Assembly (NCBI GenBank): GCA_026122235.1
Contig: JAOCZM010000111.1
Coordinates: 1,426,001 to 1,490,000, forward strand
Direction: 5' to 3'
Length of the DNA: 64,000 bases
DNA from: Vinca minor
Taxonomy: Eukaryota; Streptophyta; Magnoliopsida; Gentianales; Apocynaceae
Below are positions 22,577-33,502 of the stretch, piece after piece. Below the pieces are notes generated by a model. That model worked only from the letters and a program-made list of their open reading frames with translations, searched no databases and had not been told where the DNA came from. The stretch's first letter is position 1. Each line of letters begins with the position of its first letter. The translations under genes and the position numbers were made by a program.

Positions 22577-23415
22577 CAATTCTAAATATTATATATATAA
22601 ATGATTTTTTTTAACCTTTGAACCAATTCACATCTAAGGCTATAATTTTACCCTAATTTTATCCTCACATATAAAAGTATATGAATCAAAGTTATAAAAC
22701 ATAGTTCTTCCATCGTTTCATTCTCTTTTCATCATGATTGAAGATTCGAGAGCCGCCTCCACTATTAAAACGCCTCTGCTGCTAGTCTCAACTGCTCAAG
22801 TGTATAAAGTTATGCATATATTATGTTTTCTATTGATTAATTATTTATATTTTCTCGTGTTGCAGCAATTTGAATGGGATAATCTTTACATGTTCAAGCA
22901 AAGAATTGTAGCATTAAGAAAAAATTTTACCAAGTTTATTTTGTCCAAGGGGTTTAGTTAGATTTGTTTTGAGGATTCATAGTTATTCAAGCGTTATTTA
23001 TTGTATGATGAGGAGGCTTCTGAATATTTATATTGAAATGAGATCGAGATTCTGGTTATTTATTTTTATTTAAATTTTTAACTTTGAACAACAACATGAT
23101 TATGGATTGTATTCTATTTCGTAGAATTATTTGTGGATTATAGTATAATTGGGGTGAAGTATCATCTGATAAGTAAGATTGTTAGATTAAACATGTATAT
23201 TTTAATCCGCCAAGATAAAAAAAGTAAAAACTATGAGGATTGGACTTTTTTAAACGGGTTTTACCATATCCGTATTCGAATCCAAATCAGCGGATCTGGT
23301 AATACATATTATGGATCCGTTAGGATACGGATACGGATACTGTAGCAAAAATAAAAAATGGATATGGATACGGAATAGACAATTTCGTATCCATTTATAT
23401 CTGTTTGCAGGCCTA
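22326..23415 (+). mobile_element. hAT-like element, copy 1, with perfect 8-bp duplication
   Basis: A 1090-bp element with ends TAGACCTGCAAACGG and CTGTTTGCAGGCCTA, flanked by ATCGTGAG on both sides (22318-22325 and 23416-23423). The 8-bp duplication and TIR form indicate hAT. Subterminal regions contain many ATCCGTATCCG / CGGATACGGATA units. The interior includes an (AT)n tract (22501-22574) and a short open stretch, MIEDSRAASTIKTPLLLVST, with a possible exon after a TTGCAG acceptor at 22860-22866. The same interior occurs in copies 2 and 3. No transposase motifs are visible. Confidence 0.85.
22501..22574. repeat. (AT)n tract inside hAT copy 1
   Basis: About 74 bp of AT dinucleotides. Copy 2 has an AT tract at the equivalent place (37411-37464), so the tract is part of the element rather than host DNA. 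Confidence 0.9.
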
Positions 23416-23583
23416 ATCGTGAGGAGGAAGAATCCTTTATCCTAACCCCTGAAGGCGCAGATTAGCACCCGCCCTTGTTCAATTTTTTATTTTTTATATC
23501 TCAAACTTCTTCTCAGGATTATTCATTATATTAAATATACCAAAAAATAAAATCAGAGAGAGAGGTAAATTAGTAGTAAAAGT

Positions 23584-24018
23584 GAGGCCTGCAAACGGAT
23601 ACGAAATTGTCTATTCTGGATCCATATCTGTTTTTAACTTTTTTCGACCAAATTCGTATCCGTATCCCTAACGGATCCATTATATGTATTACCAGATCCG
23701 CTGATTTGGATCCGAATAAGGATATGATCAAACCTATTTCAAAAAGTTCAATCCTCCTAATTTTTATTTTTCTATTTTGGCAGGGTTAAAAACATATAAT
23801 AAAGAGATTAAAACTTTTCGAAAGTAAATAATAAAAATCTATCGATAGCACTTGAGCAGTTGAGACTGAGTAGCAAAGGCGTTTTAATGGTGGTGGTGGC
23901 AGCTCTCGAGTCCTCGACTATGATGAAAAAAGAATGAGACGACCGAAGAATTATGTTTTATAATTTTTATTCATATACTTTTATATGTGAGAATAAAATT
24001 AGGGTAAAATTATAGCCT
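23584..24018 (-). mobile_element. hAT-like element, copy 3, left part (interrupted by MULE)
   Basis: It starts GAGGCCTGCAAACGGATACG and is inverted relative to copy 1. It matches copy 1 read backwards, through the block complementary to the GAGCCGCCTCCACTATTAAAACG region and on to TATAGCCTTAGATGTGA. There it is interrupted by the MULE at 24028-27659. The sequence resumes at 27669 (ATTGATCCAAAGGTTAA) and matches to about 27705. The last 250 bp or so, including the second TIR, are missing. Confidence 0.75.
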
Positions 24019-24027
24019 TAGATGTGA
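24019..24027. repeat. 9-bp target duplication of the PMD MULE, left
   Basis: TAGATGTGA here is repeated exactly at 27660-27668. A 9-bp duplication is the hallmark of Mutator-like transposition. Confidence 0.9.
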
Positions 24028-27000
24028 GGGCTTTGCATTAGACTGACAGTGTTTTTATAGAAAGCCCAAAACATGGCATTTAAAAAAGTTGGACCGACAT
24101 TTCTGGTTGGAAACGGAAGTGGGACTTCCGTTCCCGCTGACATAGCACTTGAACGCTGGCTGACGTGAAACTAGATGGGAACGGAAGTGGGACTTCCGGA
24201 CTTCCGTTCCCATCGGGCCGAAATAACTCCAGTCCTTCTCTTTCCTCCTGTCACTTTTTACAACTCCACCCCAAAAAAAAACCCCATCCCCCCAAATTCC
24301 CTGCTGTGCCGCCGCCGCCGCTGCTCCAACAACCTTTTCCTCTTTCAACTCTCAATTTGTGAGGTAAAAATTCAATTTTTAATTTGATTTTTTTTTGGAA
24401 AAATAGTATATTATTTGTTGAGTTTTTAACTATGAATACACTAATTATGTTTAGGAAATCAAAGTAATATGTTGATTTTGTGAATTATTTGTGTATTTTG
24501 TTGAATTTGGGTATTTATGAATTTAGGGCATTTATGAATTTAGGGTAATTTTGTTGATTTTAGGGTATTTTTGGTAATTGGGTAATTTGTGAATTGTGAA
24601 GTTGTGATTGTGTGGATTTAAACTTAGTGCATTTGTGATTTTAGGGCATTTGTGCTATTGTGAAATTGTCAATTTGGTGATTGTGTGAATTTAAGGCAAA
24701 AGTAGAACTGGAGATATTACATTTATTTTTTCTGATAAATTGTATATCTTGTTTTTTTTTATAGATGGTCATTCCCGCTCATCTTCATCAATGTCCTATT
24801 GATCACTCAGTTTTGAACAAACAAGCGTCCCATAGATCTTTAGGAATATGGCACGGGGAAGAGACCCTGAACGACCAGTTAAAGGTGATTACGAATTCGG
24901 GTAATTTTTACGCTGCCTATGCTAGGGAAACCAACCGTCGAGTGATAAACCTAATCGACCTAGTAGGGTTTGGGGGATGATGTAGATCAGGTAATATGAA
25001 TGTAGATCACGCTCTCGTGATTGCATTAGCTGAGAGATTGCGCCCGGAGACCCACACGTTCCACCTACGTTGCGGGGAGGCGACCATCACACTAGAGGAC
25101 GTAGGATGTCTTCTAGGACTACCGACCAGGGGCCACGTAGTGTCGTTGGACGCAGCTTACAATCATTCCAAGGACGGATGGATTGAACGCGTTGTCGATC
25201 TTTTAGGATTTCGACCCGACCGAGGGGGCAATCAAGGGAAACAGTTTGCAGCTTGTGGAGGTTTTTTGCCCACATTAGTGAGCCTCTAGGTGATGATGCT
25301 ACCGACCGCCCCGGTAGATGAGAGGGCTAGGGCTCTGATCTTGATATTGATTGGTTGTTTCTTTTTCCCCGATAAGTCGAGGTCCCGGGTGAATTTGCGA
25401 TATCTACTCCTCATTAGTGACCCCCTAGAGCTTGACGGGCATTCATGGGTCAACGGTGTACTCGTACATTTGTACCGCCAGATGTGCATCTCGTGTATGG
25501 CTAACTCGCAGGACATCGCCGGGTGTTGCTTGCTTATTCAGGTTTGTCCAATTTATTTAAATTCTAATTAAATTGTAATGTGAATTTTTTGATTTAAACT
25601 ATTTAATAACCGATTTTTTGTTTTTGTTTTTATCAGTTGTGGCGTGGGAGCGTATTTCATTTCTCCGTCCGGCGAACCGAGGGCAAATACCATATGAGAT
25701 CCCCGCCGACAATAGACCGCACGGGGCTAGGTGGAATGTCCCCCGGAGTTTCCGCAACGCCCCCAAAACGCAGCTGTTGGTGTTTCGCGAACAACTTGAT
25801 TTGATGACGGAGATACAGAGGGTTGAGTTTTACTCGATTTTCTTGTATTTTTAATATTAAATAAATTGGGTTTTTTTTTATTATCTAAATTGTTCTACCC
25901 TGACAATTATATATTTTGCAGTTCATGTGGAAGCCGTACCCTAATTCCGTCTACGCAGTGAGGGCGTCTAGGTATGACGACTTCTTAATGAACTGCCGAG
26001 CCCATACCGCCCTCGTATGCTTCAAGATGGTTGAGTACCACCTGCCCGACAGGGTCATGCGTCAATTTGGGTTCCAGCAAGTGGTACCAATCCGGGCAGG
26101 GACAGAGGGCAATAAAGAGGGCCAAGACCTCCACAGGTTGAAGGAGATAACCTCAAAGGAATTGGGAGAAAGTCCACGCCGATTACATTGTAATGTGGGA
26201 TTTACGCGTGGATTCCATGGATGGCGCTGCTCCCGCCATCGGTAATGTTATTGCACCAACCCGTGAGTACATGGATTGGTACAATCGCATTACCGTTCAA
26301 CGTATCACGAACCCCCAAACTCGGGATCTCAGGCCACTCCCGATGGGTATTCAATCCGCCACTACAGCAGACGACATTTTTGGTAAGTTTTATTCGTTTC
26401 GTTTTCTTCGTAAGTTAATTTTTTATCCTTAATATACTAATTTTAATATTATGTTGCAGGAGGACTCGAACAGGTTGATGCTGTAAGAGTTCGAGAAGCC
26501 TGCCCCTCGAACTGTTGAGCAGTACAAGTCACTCATCATCTGGGTTTTACAAACGATCAAGGATGCCTTCACGCAGGGCTGGGAAGTCGGTGTCTTGCAG
26601 ATCGTGGGCTTCCGATGTGGCTGCAGCTGCCGTCTTGCAACCTTCCATACGGCTAAGGGAGCGTGTTCCGGGTAGGAATGTGGTTGGAAGGCAGGGCACT
26701 CGCAGGAATCGCCAGGCTATTCAGGAGTCTATTGCCGCTAGAAGCCAGACACAGCGTGGCGGTGAGGCGGGAACGTCGCAAACACAACCCGAGCAACCTG
26801 CTACGGCTCCTACTCCTTTCGAGACTCAGCCCGATGTCCCCACTAATTTTGAGTACCTATATCCGAGCGTTGGCATATTTACTCCTGGTACTCAATTTGG
26901 AGGTCATCCTGGTGATGGGCCCTCTTCAGCGGGGCAGGAGGAAGTATTCTTCGGTGCACCTCCCTCGTACAGCCTGGACCAGACGCAGCAGCAGCAGACT

Positions 27001-27659
27001 CCACAACTCCAGGCATATTTCCCAGAGGAGGTGTTACAGATCGACACCGAGGGGGCAGTATTCGTTGAGACGGAGCATGGTAGTGCTATGCGAAACAGGG
27101 CCGGCCACACATACTATCTCCGGGATAACAGGAGAAGCCCACGTAGATACACTCCTTCAAATCCTTAGATAGGATATTCTTTATTTAATTCTTCTAAACA
27201 ATATATTTATGACATACACGATTCGTTTGTTTTTTTCATTGTTCTTATTTTAGTAATATATTCGATTTTTCCAGAGTTATTTTGCGTGCACGTAGTTTGG
27301 TTAATATTCTGGCAAAGTTCATTATTTTGTTGTAATACTCATGTGTCTCAGGCAAAAACAACCAGTTTGGTCAAAACGGAAGTGTCACTTGGTAATTTTT
27401 GCCCGGAGGGAAAAATATCATTTTTCATCATTTTTCTTCCAACCCACTGGCCGATGGGAACGGAAGTCCCGGACCAAGACGGAAAGTAGGTGGGACTTCC
27501 GTCTTGGACCGACTTCCGTTCCCATCTTGTTCCACATCAGCCAACGTTCAAGTGCCATGTCAGCGGGAACGGAAGTCCGGCCAGAAATGTTGGTCCAACT
27601 TTTTTAAATGCCATGTTTTGAGCTTTCTATAAAATCACTGTCAGTCTAATGCAAACCCC
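24028..27659 (+). mobile_element. MULE carrying a plant mobile domain gene
   Basis: A 3632-bp element with long terminal inverted repeats of about 190 bp. The left end begins GGGCTTTGCATTAGACTGAC and the right end is its inverted counterpart (...GTCTAATGCAAACCCC). Each arm contains GGGAACGGAAGT / ACTTCCGTTCCC palindromic units. A perfect 9-bp duplication flanks it. The only coding content is the PMD gene; no MURA transposase is visible, so it is non-autonomous. It is inserted in hAT copy 3 and is therefore younger than that element. Confidence 0.88.
24765..27168 (+). pseudogene. Plant mobile domain (MAIN-like) gene, decayed
   Basis: About four exons are readable: 24765-25540, 25637-25821, 25922-26382 and 26460-27168, with GT/AG borders at most joins. 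The N-terminus reads MVIPAHLHQCPIDHSVLN. The diagnostic stretch is DHALVIALAERLRPETHTF, then LRCGEATITLEDVGCLLGLP, which is the core of the plant mobile domain (PF10536) of MAIN/MAIL proteins. Later parts read ERISFLRPANRGQIPYEIP and FMWKPYPNSVYAVRASRYDD. The last exon encodes a Q/P/S-rich tail. Frameshifts lie near 24980, 25270 and 26515, so the gene is broken. PMDs are known both from host genes for meristem maintenance and silencing and from transposons; this one is inside a MULE. Confidence 0.8.
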
Positions 27660-27668
27660 TAGATGTGA
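27660..27668. repeat. 9-bp target duplication of the PMD MULE, right
   Basis: TAGATGTGA, identical to 24019-24027. Confidence 0.9.
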
Positions 27669-27705
27669 ATTGATCCAAAGGTTAATAAAATTCATTTATA
27701 TATAT
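27669..27705 (-). mobile_element. hAT-like copy 3, remainder right of the MULE
   Basis: ATTGATCCAAAGGTTAATAA continues the hAT copy 3 sequence interrupted by the MULE. It matches copy 1 at about 22575-22625 in reverse. It diverges after about 27705, before the TIR, so this end is deleted. Confidence 0.6.
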
Positions 27706-29089
27706 ATTAACATCGTGAACATTTGTGAATTCTATATTTTTATGTGAATTTTCCTTCCTGAAGGTTTTAAATGTCTGCTGTATATGGAATTAAATGTTGC
27801 CTCTTTATATTAGCATTCTGGAAGGACTTTGTTGTTATGGGTATTTTTGACATTTTAATCTACAATATTGAACGGTACAACCTAAGATACTAACACGAGT
27901 AAAGTTATAGGTGCATAGATACATTCCATCCATCAGTTCACTATGCACTTTTTAAAGTATGTCTATTGCAATACATTTATAAATTATAATTAATAAAGTT
28001 AGACCTGTTACCAAATGAAAAGATCAGATTAAAGAAATTGAAGAATCCTCGAGATAGCATTCTAAAAAGGAAATATCTGATATGGACCGGGTCCATGTGG
28101 ACCATGTGGTTCAGATTTGGCCACATCACTGCAGTGGCCAAATCTGGACCGCATGGTACATGACAGAATAGACCTTCTAAAAACTACTCCAGACTAACCA
28201 TCCCATCCATTTATAGATCAGTCAATTCAAGTCTGAAAAAGACTGGATGGTATTATACCTAAAGAAAATACCTATTTACCGGTGGATCAATTAGTTAGTT
28301 TGAAGTCAAATTACTTGCTGTACAAACGATGTCGTAATCACTTGGAATAATTTCTTCTGCCATTCTCAACTTCTGCTGGTTGGTTTACCGAGGATGGAAA
28401 AATGTTCAAAGTTTATTTTTAGGCAGTTGCAAAATGAGTTCTGCTACAAAAGTCAACTGACCGAAATCCAAAAAAGTTGAATTTATCTCGAATTAAGTTG
28501 CAATCCAAATATAAATTTCTTTAGCAAAAACTCCGTAAGCACGAGGCTATGACCTCCCACAATTGCAACCATTCTTCTCTAAGTTGCTACTCCTAGGACC
28601 GTCCTGTATGAAGAATAAAATATCTATCAAGAGTAGGCATGTCTTTACATGTTAAAGTGCAAATATTTTAAATTAGTTGAAAATTGAAGGCGATTGAACA
28701 ATTTGAGGGAGGAATTTGCAAATTGGGAATTTTGGGGGTGGAAAATGTATTTGGCCCTCGTTAATTTTTTTTAATCGGCCGCCATAGCCCGCTATACCAT
28801 ATGCTATTTTTCTTTGGCGGTTTTTTGGCTTCCCGCCATCCGCCTTTGAGGCGTCTGCACTTTGTTTGGAGCATATTATTCGTTTGGTAATTTTTAGTTG
28901 GTTCAAAAAAGCTTTCTTCTTGATCATTTTTAGTTGTCATAACAACTTTTTCATTTTATCCTTATTTTTTATTGTTCCTCTAAATAATCACATTTATTAG
29001 CTTCAAGTTTAGAAAATGAATATCTCGATCCCAATGAACGACTGCCCAAATACCAAAACTTATTTAATGGTATGTTGACCTTTGAAATG
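27706..29089. other. AT-rich DNA without recognised gene
   Basis: About 1.4 kb of non-repetitive-looking sequence. The only structured element is the inverted repeat at 28102-28156. Short open frames on the minus strand near 28673-28927 have no recognisable motif. Confidence 0.4.
28102..28156. repeat. 23-bp perfect-pairing hairpin
   Basis: The left arm (28102-28124, CCATGTGG...TTGGCCAC) and the right arm (28134-28156) are inverted repeats that pair along 23 bases. Two positions would be G:U in RNA. The loop is about nine bases. It could be a small MITE remnant or a small-RNA-generating hairpin; nothing in the sequence decides. Confidence 0.6.
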
Positions 29090-29091
29090 TA

Positions 29092-29404
29092 CTCCCTCTG
29101 TCCCAAATTATCTGTCCACTTTGACAAATGCACGAGTATTAAAGTTTTGGTGATTTTGATGGTAAAATATAAGTAAAAGTCTAATATACCCTTATTAATT
29201 TTATTAATCTCATTTAAATTTTATGTCTTTCTCTCTCCTCCCTCTTACATAACATCTAACCACCTCTTAAATATGTGTTGGAAGTGATAATTTTAATTAA
29301 TTAAGAGTATTTAATGAGGAGTTAGAAGAAGGGTAAAATTGGAAAAATTGTTTTTAATACTTACTTTAGTTAGAAAGTGGACAGTTAATTTGGGACGGAG
29401 GGAG
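29092..29404. mobile_element. Stowaway-type MITE
   Basis: A 313-bp element with TIRs CTCCCTCTGTCCCAAATTA and its complement ending GGACGGAGGGAG, flanked by TA on both sides. This is the classic Tc1/mariner-derived Stowaway structure. It contains no coding sequence. Confidence 0.85.
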
Positions 29405-29406
29405 TA

Positions 29407-30111
29407 GTTTATTAGTACTCCATGTGGTAGGTGGATCATGGATGGTTTGAACCATATTTGGTTGCTTAAATATGTCTTCCTCATTTTCCCATACTTGTTC
29501 TTGTCATTTGACCCGTTCTCTTATTTTTCTTTCCTAGATTGTGTTTCAACTAGTTTATTTTTATGACAAGCTACTTAGAGAAGAATTACTATGCTAAACA
29601 TGGTTCATTTAGAAACCTCAGTGAAATTTAGGGAATAGTGTACATAAAAGTTGAATTGCAGGCGCTAACTATGTATTTGGTGTCAAATACCGATTCTTCA
29701 TTCTGATGAGTAAGTGTTAAATAAGCCTTCTAGGTTTACAACACCTAGTATGTTCTTTATGGTTAAATTCATATATGGAAGAACTGCATTTTTGCTTTTG
29801 ATCAATTGGCTTCTTTTATCGTGCTGCTGGTTCACATTTTTGTGATTTTCGAAGTTTAGTTTTCTTTTGAGAAAGCATTGGCTTTGTAAAGATTTTTCTG
29901 GGAATTTGGAGACATGAAATATCAGGGAATGATTTTGTAGTGTTTCATGTTGAATTGCTTTCATAGTTAATGTGAGCTTTTTTAGTCATAGCACTTTGTG
30001 TAGATAATGTACCTTCATTAGCTGGGGTGTTAAAGTTTCCTTACTTACTATCCGGATGTTATGCAATCTGTCTTGACCACATATTTTCCCTTATTTATAA
30101 TTACATTTCTT
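29407..30111. other. AT-rich DNA between MITE and LTR fragment
   Basis: No coding pattern, RNA gene or terminal repeat recognised. A minus-strand open stretch at 29698-29964 has no recognisable motif. Confidence 0.35.
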
Positions 30112-30797
30112 AAATGTCAGATACAATGAATCCAGACACATTCAAAATTCATTTAATCTGGACATAAAACTCGTTAACTCGTCTATGCGTATGACCCTGT
30201 AGGTTTAATTCACAATGGCAATGAAAACACACACTTAGTAGTAGTATGTGTTCATAAATCACAAGCGGTCTCTAACAGAACATTGTGACTACCCAAAGTA
30301 AATGAATGTACGGTAGAACCTAATATCAATTCACCATTTAATCCCTTTGTCTCGTGATATCCAAATTAAGCACAAGACATGGTAGTAGCCACCCTTATAA
30401 AGCTTAATCCTATTTATGCTCAATCTCCAGGTAGACTGTTCCAACAAATAGTATTTAATAACCACTTTATTAAAATACATTTGAGAATGTCCATGCATTT
30501 AAACATTTTTCCCTATCGAGGTGCCCATGGATATCTCTCTACAATAAGAGAGGGACAAATCCCTTTTAATGCCTCTCACATTCAAGTCATGATAGGATAT
30601 TACATCCGATCATCAGTCGTTTTAATTTACTCGATTAAAAGTAACGTCCAACTGAGTCAAAATGCAACTCCATTCATGTTGGAAACGATGAAGACATTAG
30701 GTCTAAGGATTCTAAATAGTATTGAGGAAGTAATACTTATGACTAAAGAACCATGAAGTATTACTTCTCTAACGGATCACGTCCGATACAATATAAT
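30112..30797 (-). repeat. Copia LTR fragment G
   Basis: A 686-bp internal piece of the same Copia LTR family, reverse orientation, running from AAATGTCAGATACAATGAA to ACGGATCACGTCCGATACAAT. Both LTR termini are missing. It is more diverged than copies A-F and directly abuts the gene fragment at 30805. Confidence 0.85.
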
Positions 30798-30804
30798 TAT
30801 GTTT

Positions 30805-31188
30805 CTACCTTTTCAAATCTGTCTGGTGAGAGGCTTCATCAGATCTATTCAAAACTTAAAACAAGAACAACAGGTGGTAGCAGGAGTGGGGACTCCCCAG
30901 GTAAATGATTTTATTCCGGAGGACCAAACATCTACCTTCTTCCAAAGAGGCATTGATACAAAAAAGTTTGAAACCTGGAAAAGGAGGAGAAGGGCTGAAG
31001 CTGATTCTTTGCAATCACAGTCCATTCAGCCGTCATATCAAAGATCTATAAACAATGGTGCCCATTTGCCTGATCCAAACTCGTCCGGTATTCTTGGGGC
31101 AACTCCATCTGATAACAGACACCTTGGTAATGGGAGATCCTTCAGAGGGCATCAGCCTGGCTTTCCTCCAAGACATGGTTTCTCCTAG
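30805..31188 (+). pseudogene. C-terminal fragment of a gene, possibly CHR5/CHD1 remodeller
   Basis: A coding-looking final exon ends with a stop at 31186-31188. It reads ..KLKQEQQVVAGVGTPQVNDF, then TKKFETWKRRRRAEADSLQS and, near the end, GNGRSFRGHQPGFPPRHGFS. Upstream of about 30860 the natural continuation SNLSGERLHQIYSKLK is in another frame, so there is a one-base frameshift inside an A-rich run. The N-terminal rest is absent: LTR fragment G adjoins. I tentatively assign it to the tail of the chromodomain remodeller CHR5/CHD1, because in Arabidopsis CHR5 (AT2G13370) is the neighbour of AGT1 (AT2G13360), and AGT1 lies downstream here in the same direction. The protein-level match is from weak memory. 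A short open exon-like piece at 32116-32169 (STLDERLQAKIDLK, stop) could belong to the same gene. Confidence 0.4.
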
Positions 31189-33490
31189 GGTATCAAGTAG
31201 TTAGTTATGCATCTTCAACAGGTTGAAGGACCAGCCTTGGTCTGAGTAAAAGCTGTTTTCTCCTGCTGGTTAGCCGCTGCTGCACCATATTTCTCCTGAA
31301 ACTTCAGATACACACAATTGCAAATTTTGCAGAGATCAGTCGTTCAAGGCTGTATCAAACTCAACTGCTACGGTTTGGAAGTGAACGTTCTTCTGACTGA
31401 TGAAGTGGCAAAGAGGGGTTAAAATATCCCTCAACTGGAAAGGAAATTCCTTGAGAAAGGGAATACATGAAACTTTCCACAACAATTCTTTTTAGTTTTT
31501 TTCTCTTCGACGTAAGTACTAATTTCTTTTCGTACATAGTGCATAGAGAAAAAGGGTTCCCATGGTTATCTTTTACAAAACTATGGGGATGACATTTTGT
31601 ATGTATCTTCACAAAAATGTATACATTATCAATTTTTCTCAGTGAATTAGATGAAATTTAATTTTTCCCGTGTAAAATGCTTTATAGTACTTAATTTCTG
31701 TATACTCACTTTCATTAATCGGCTAAAACATGATTCACGGCAAAACCTAAGCATAAGATTTCTGTAACTCTTGAGTTTTTCTGAAAAGAATAGATAATCA
31801 TAGCCTTATTAGTTCTGAAAGTTATTGATAAGACAATTGTATATTATTTTTCCAGGTACGGTTTTAACTGAAACGCGTATTTCCAATTTCATTCTATTGT
31901 ATCTAGACATTTTAATATTTTTGACTGTTTAGAGACTATTTTTCTTCATCTAGCCCGAAAGGTTGTTAAGCAGCTAAAGGAAATTATGTGCGTCTTTTAA
32001 CTGGTTATGTCATCTCTGATGATATAGCACATTGGCCTTTTATCAGTTGGTTTTTGCTCACTGTTGTTCTTGTTTGTGCCTTACTAATCTTTTTTTGTTT
32101 TTCACTTGTGATCAGATAGTACTTTCTACCCTGGATGAGAGGCTACAGGCCAAGATCGATCTCAAGTGAAAAGCATTGTTCTTCCAGAGGCAGATATGTC
32201 ATTTTTCGTTTTTGAATCCCTTGTTTTATTGGCTTTCCTTTACAAGAGCTGTGGACTTGGGTGTTGAAATTGCTAGGAGACAATTAGGTTCCATATTCCC
32301 CCACCCCCCCTAAATAAAACAGGTTTCAATGAGTTGGTTAATTTACTGATTTGTTAGCTTGTCAAATACTTGTGTCGGTAGGAATTCAATGTCCGTTTTC
32401 TTGATTTTGTACAGAAAAGTAAACATCCAATTCTGAAAGGAACGGGTATCATTCGAGAGTATAGCTGGATGGTAATACCTTTATGCACAAGTCTTGTGGG
32501 TTGTGATTGGTGCCAATTGTACTAAAATAAATTTGGCCAACTACTGCCCATGTCCCAGAATATATCACAACTATGTTACTTGGACTCTTTAATTTTGGAA
32601 GTTGCACCCATGTCGACACGATATGACATGGGTCTGAATGTGATAAAAAAATATTGGATACTTTGACCAAGACTAGGTGCATATGCAATGAACTTTCTCA
32701 TCCTGTCTATAGTCAGGAGGATATTGTAGACCCATTTCCCAAATTATATATCTATTTCTTTTTATAAAAAGTAGTTAATCTATTAGTTTCCTTGTACGCT
32801 CATAATTAGTCGTATCCGCGTACTCGTGTCTAAATTTTTAGAAGTGTATATGTCTTTTCTTTTAGAGTTATAAACACCTGACATTTAGATATGTAATTTT
32901 TTTCAACACTCGTACCCGAATTCAGGTAACACTAGTCACATGTGGTAGAAGAATTATCAGGTTAAATGATTAAATTACGTCTTTTGGGTTAGTACAAAAA
33001 ATGAATTGCAACCATCTTCAAATTTTGAAATAATTAATGGTGGAATTTTTTTTATTTTTTTATTTTTTTATTTTTTGCTTCTTGTGATGGTGGAACTGAA
33101 TGGTGTTAATTTATCAAATGTTTTTTTAAGCATGTTTTACGAAATGTCTGCTTGACAAATTTTGCAGCATGATGCTTTTGTGGTCCCTCTCATATGTCTT
33201 TAATTTATTTTATGTTGTTCACTTTGGATCTCTTGAACTACGTGCTAGTCTCTCGACTGTTAGACTATTAAGTAAACAGTGATTCTCATATAAGTTGTAT
33301 TATGTTAACGAAGTCTAATTGGTAAGATAAATATAAGTCTATTTAATTTAAGAGTGAATGTCTCTTTTTGTACTTAAATAATATTTGCTTTTCTCTTTTT
33401 AGACATAAACATTTTTTTTTTTTTTTGTACTTTTCAAAACTTAAACAATTTACAGGACAGAGGTTTGAAGGTCATTAGATATGATGGGAG
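31189..33490. other. Region downstream of the gene fragment, no clear gene
   Basis: AT-rich sequence with T-runs (33048-33080, 33412-33428) and a C-run (32302-32310). One AG-preceded short open stretch is present at 32116-32169. I see no repeat ends. Confidence 0.35.
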
Positions 33491-33502
33491 TTTTTTTTAG
33501 GC

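Noticed and set aside
24165..24387. Overlapping forward frames near the MULE left end
   Set aside because: They cover the inverted repeat and a C/T-rich leader and are not conserved in the second PMD element.
26663..27172. 169-codon frame in the PMD last exon, alternative phase
   Set aside because: The other phase (26515-27168) aligns with the second PMD copy, so this is a shadow frame.
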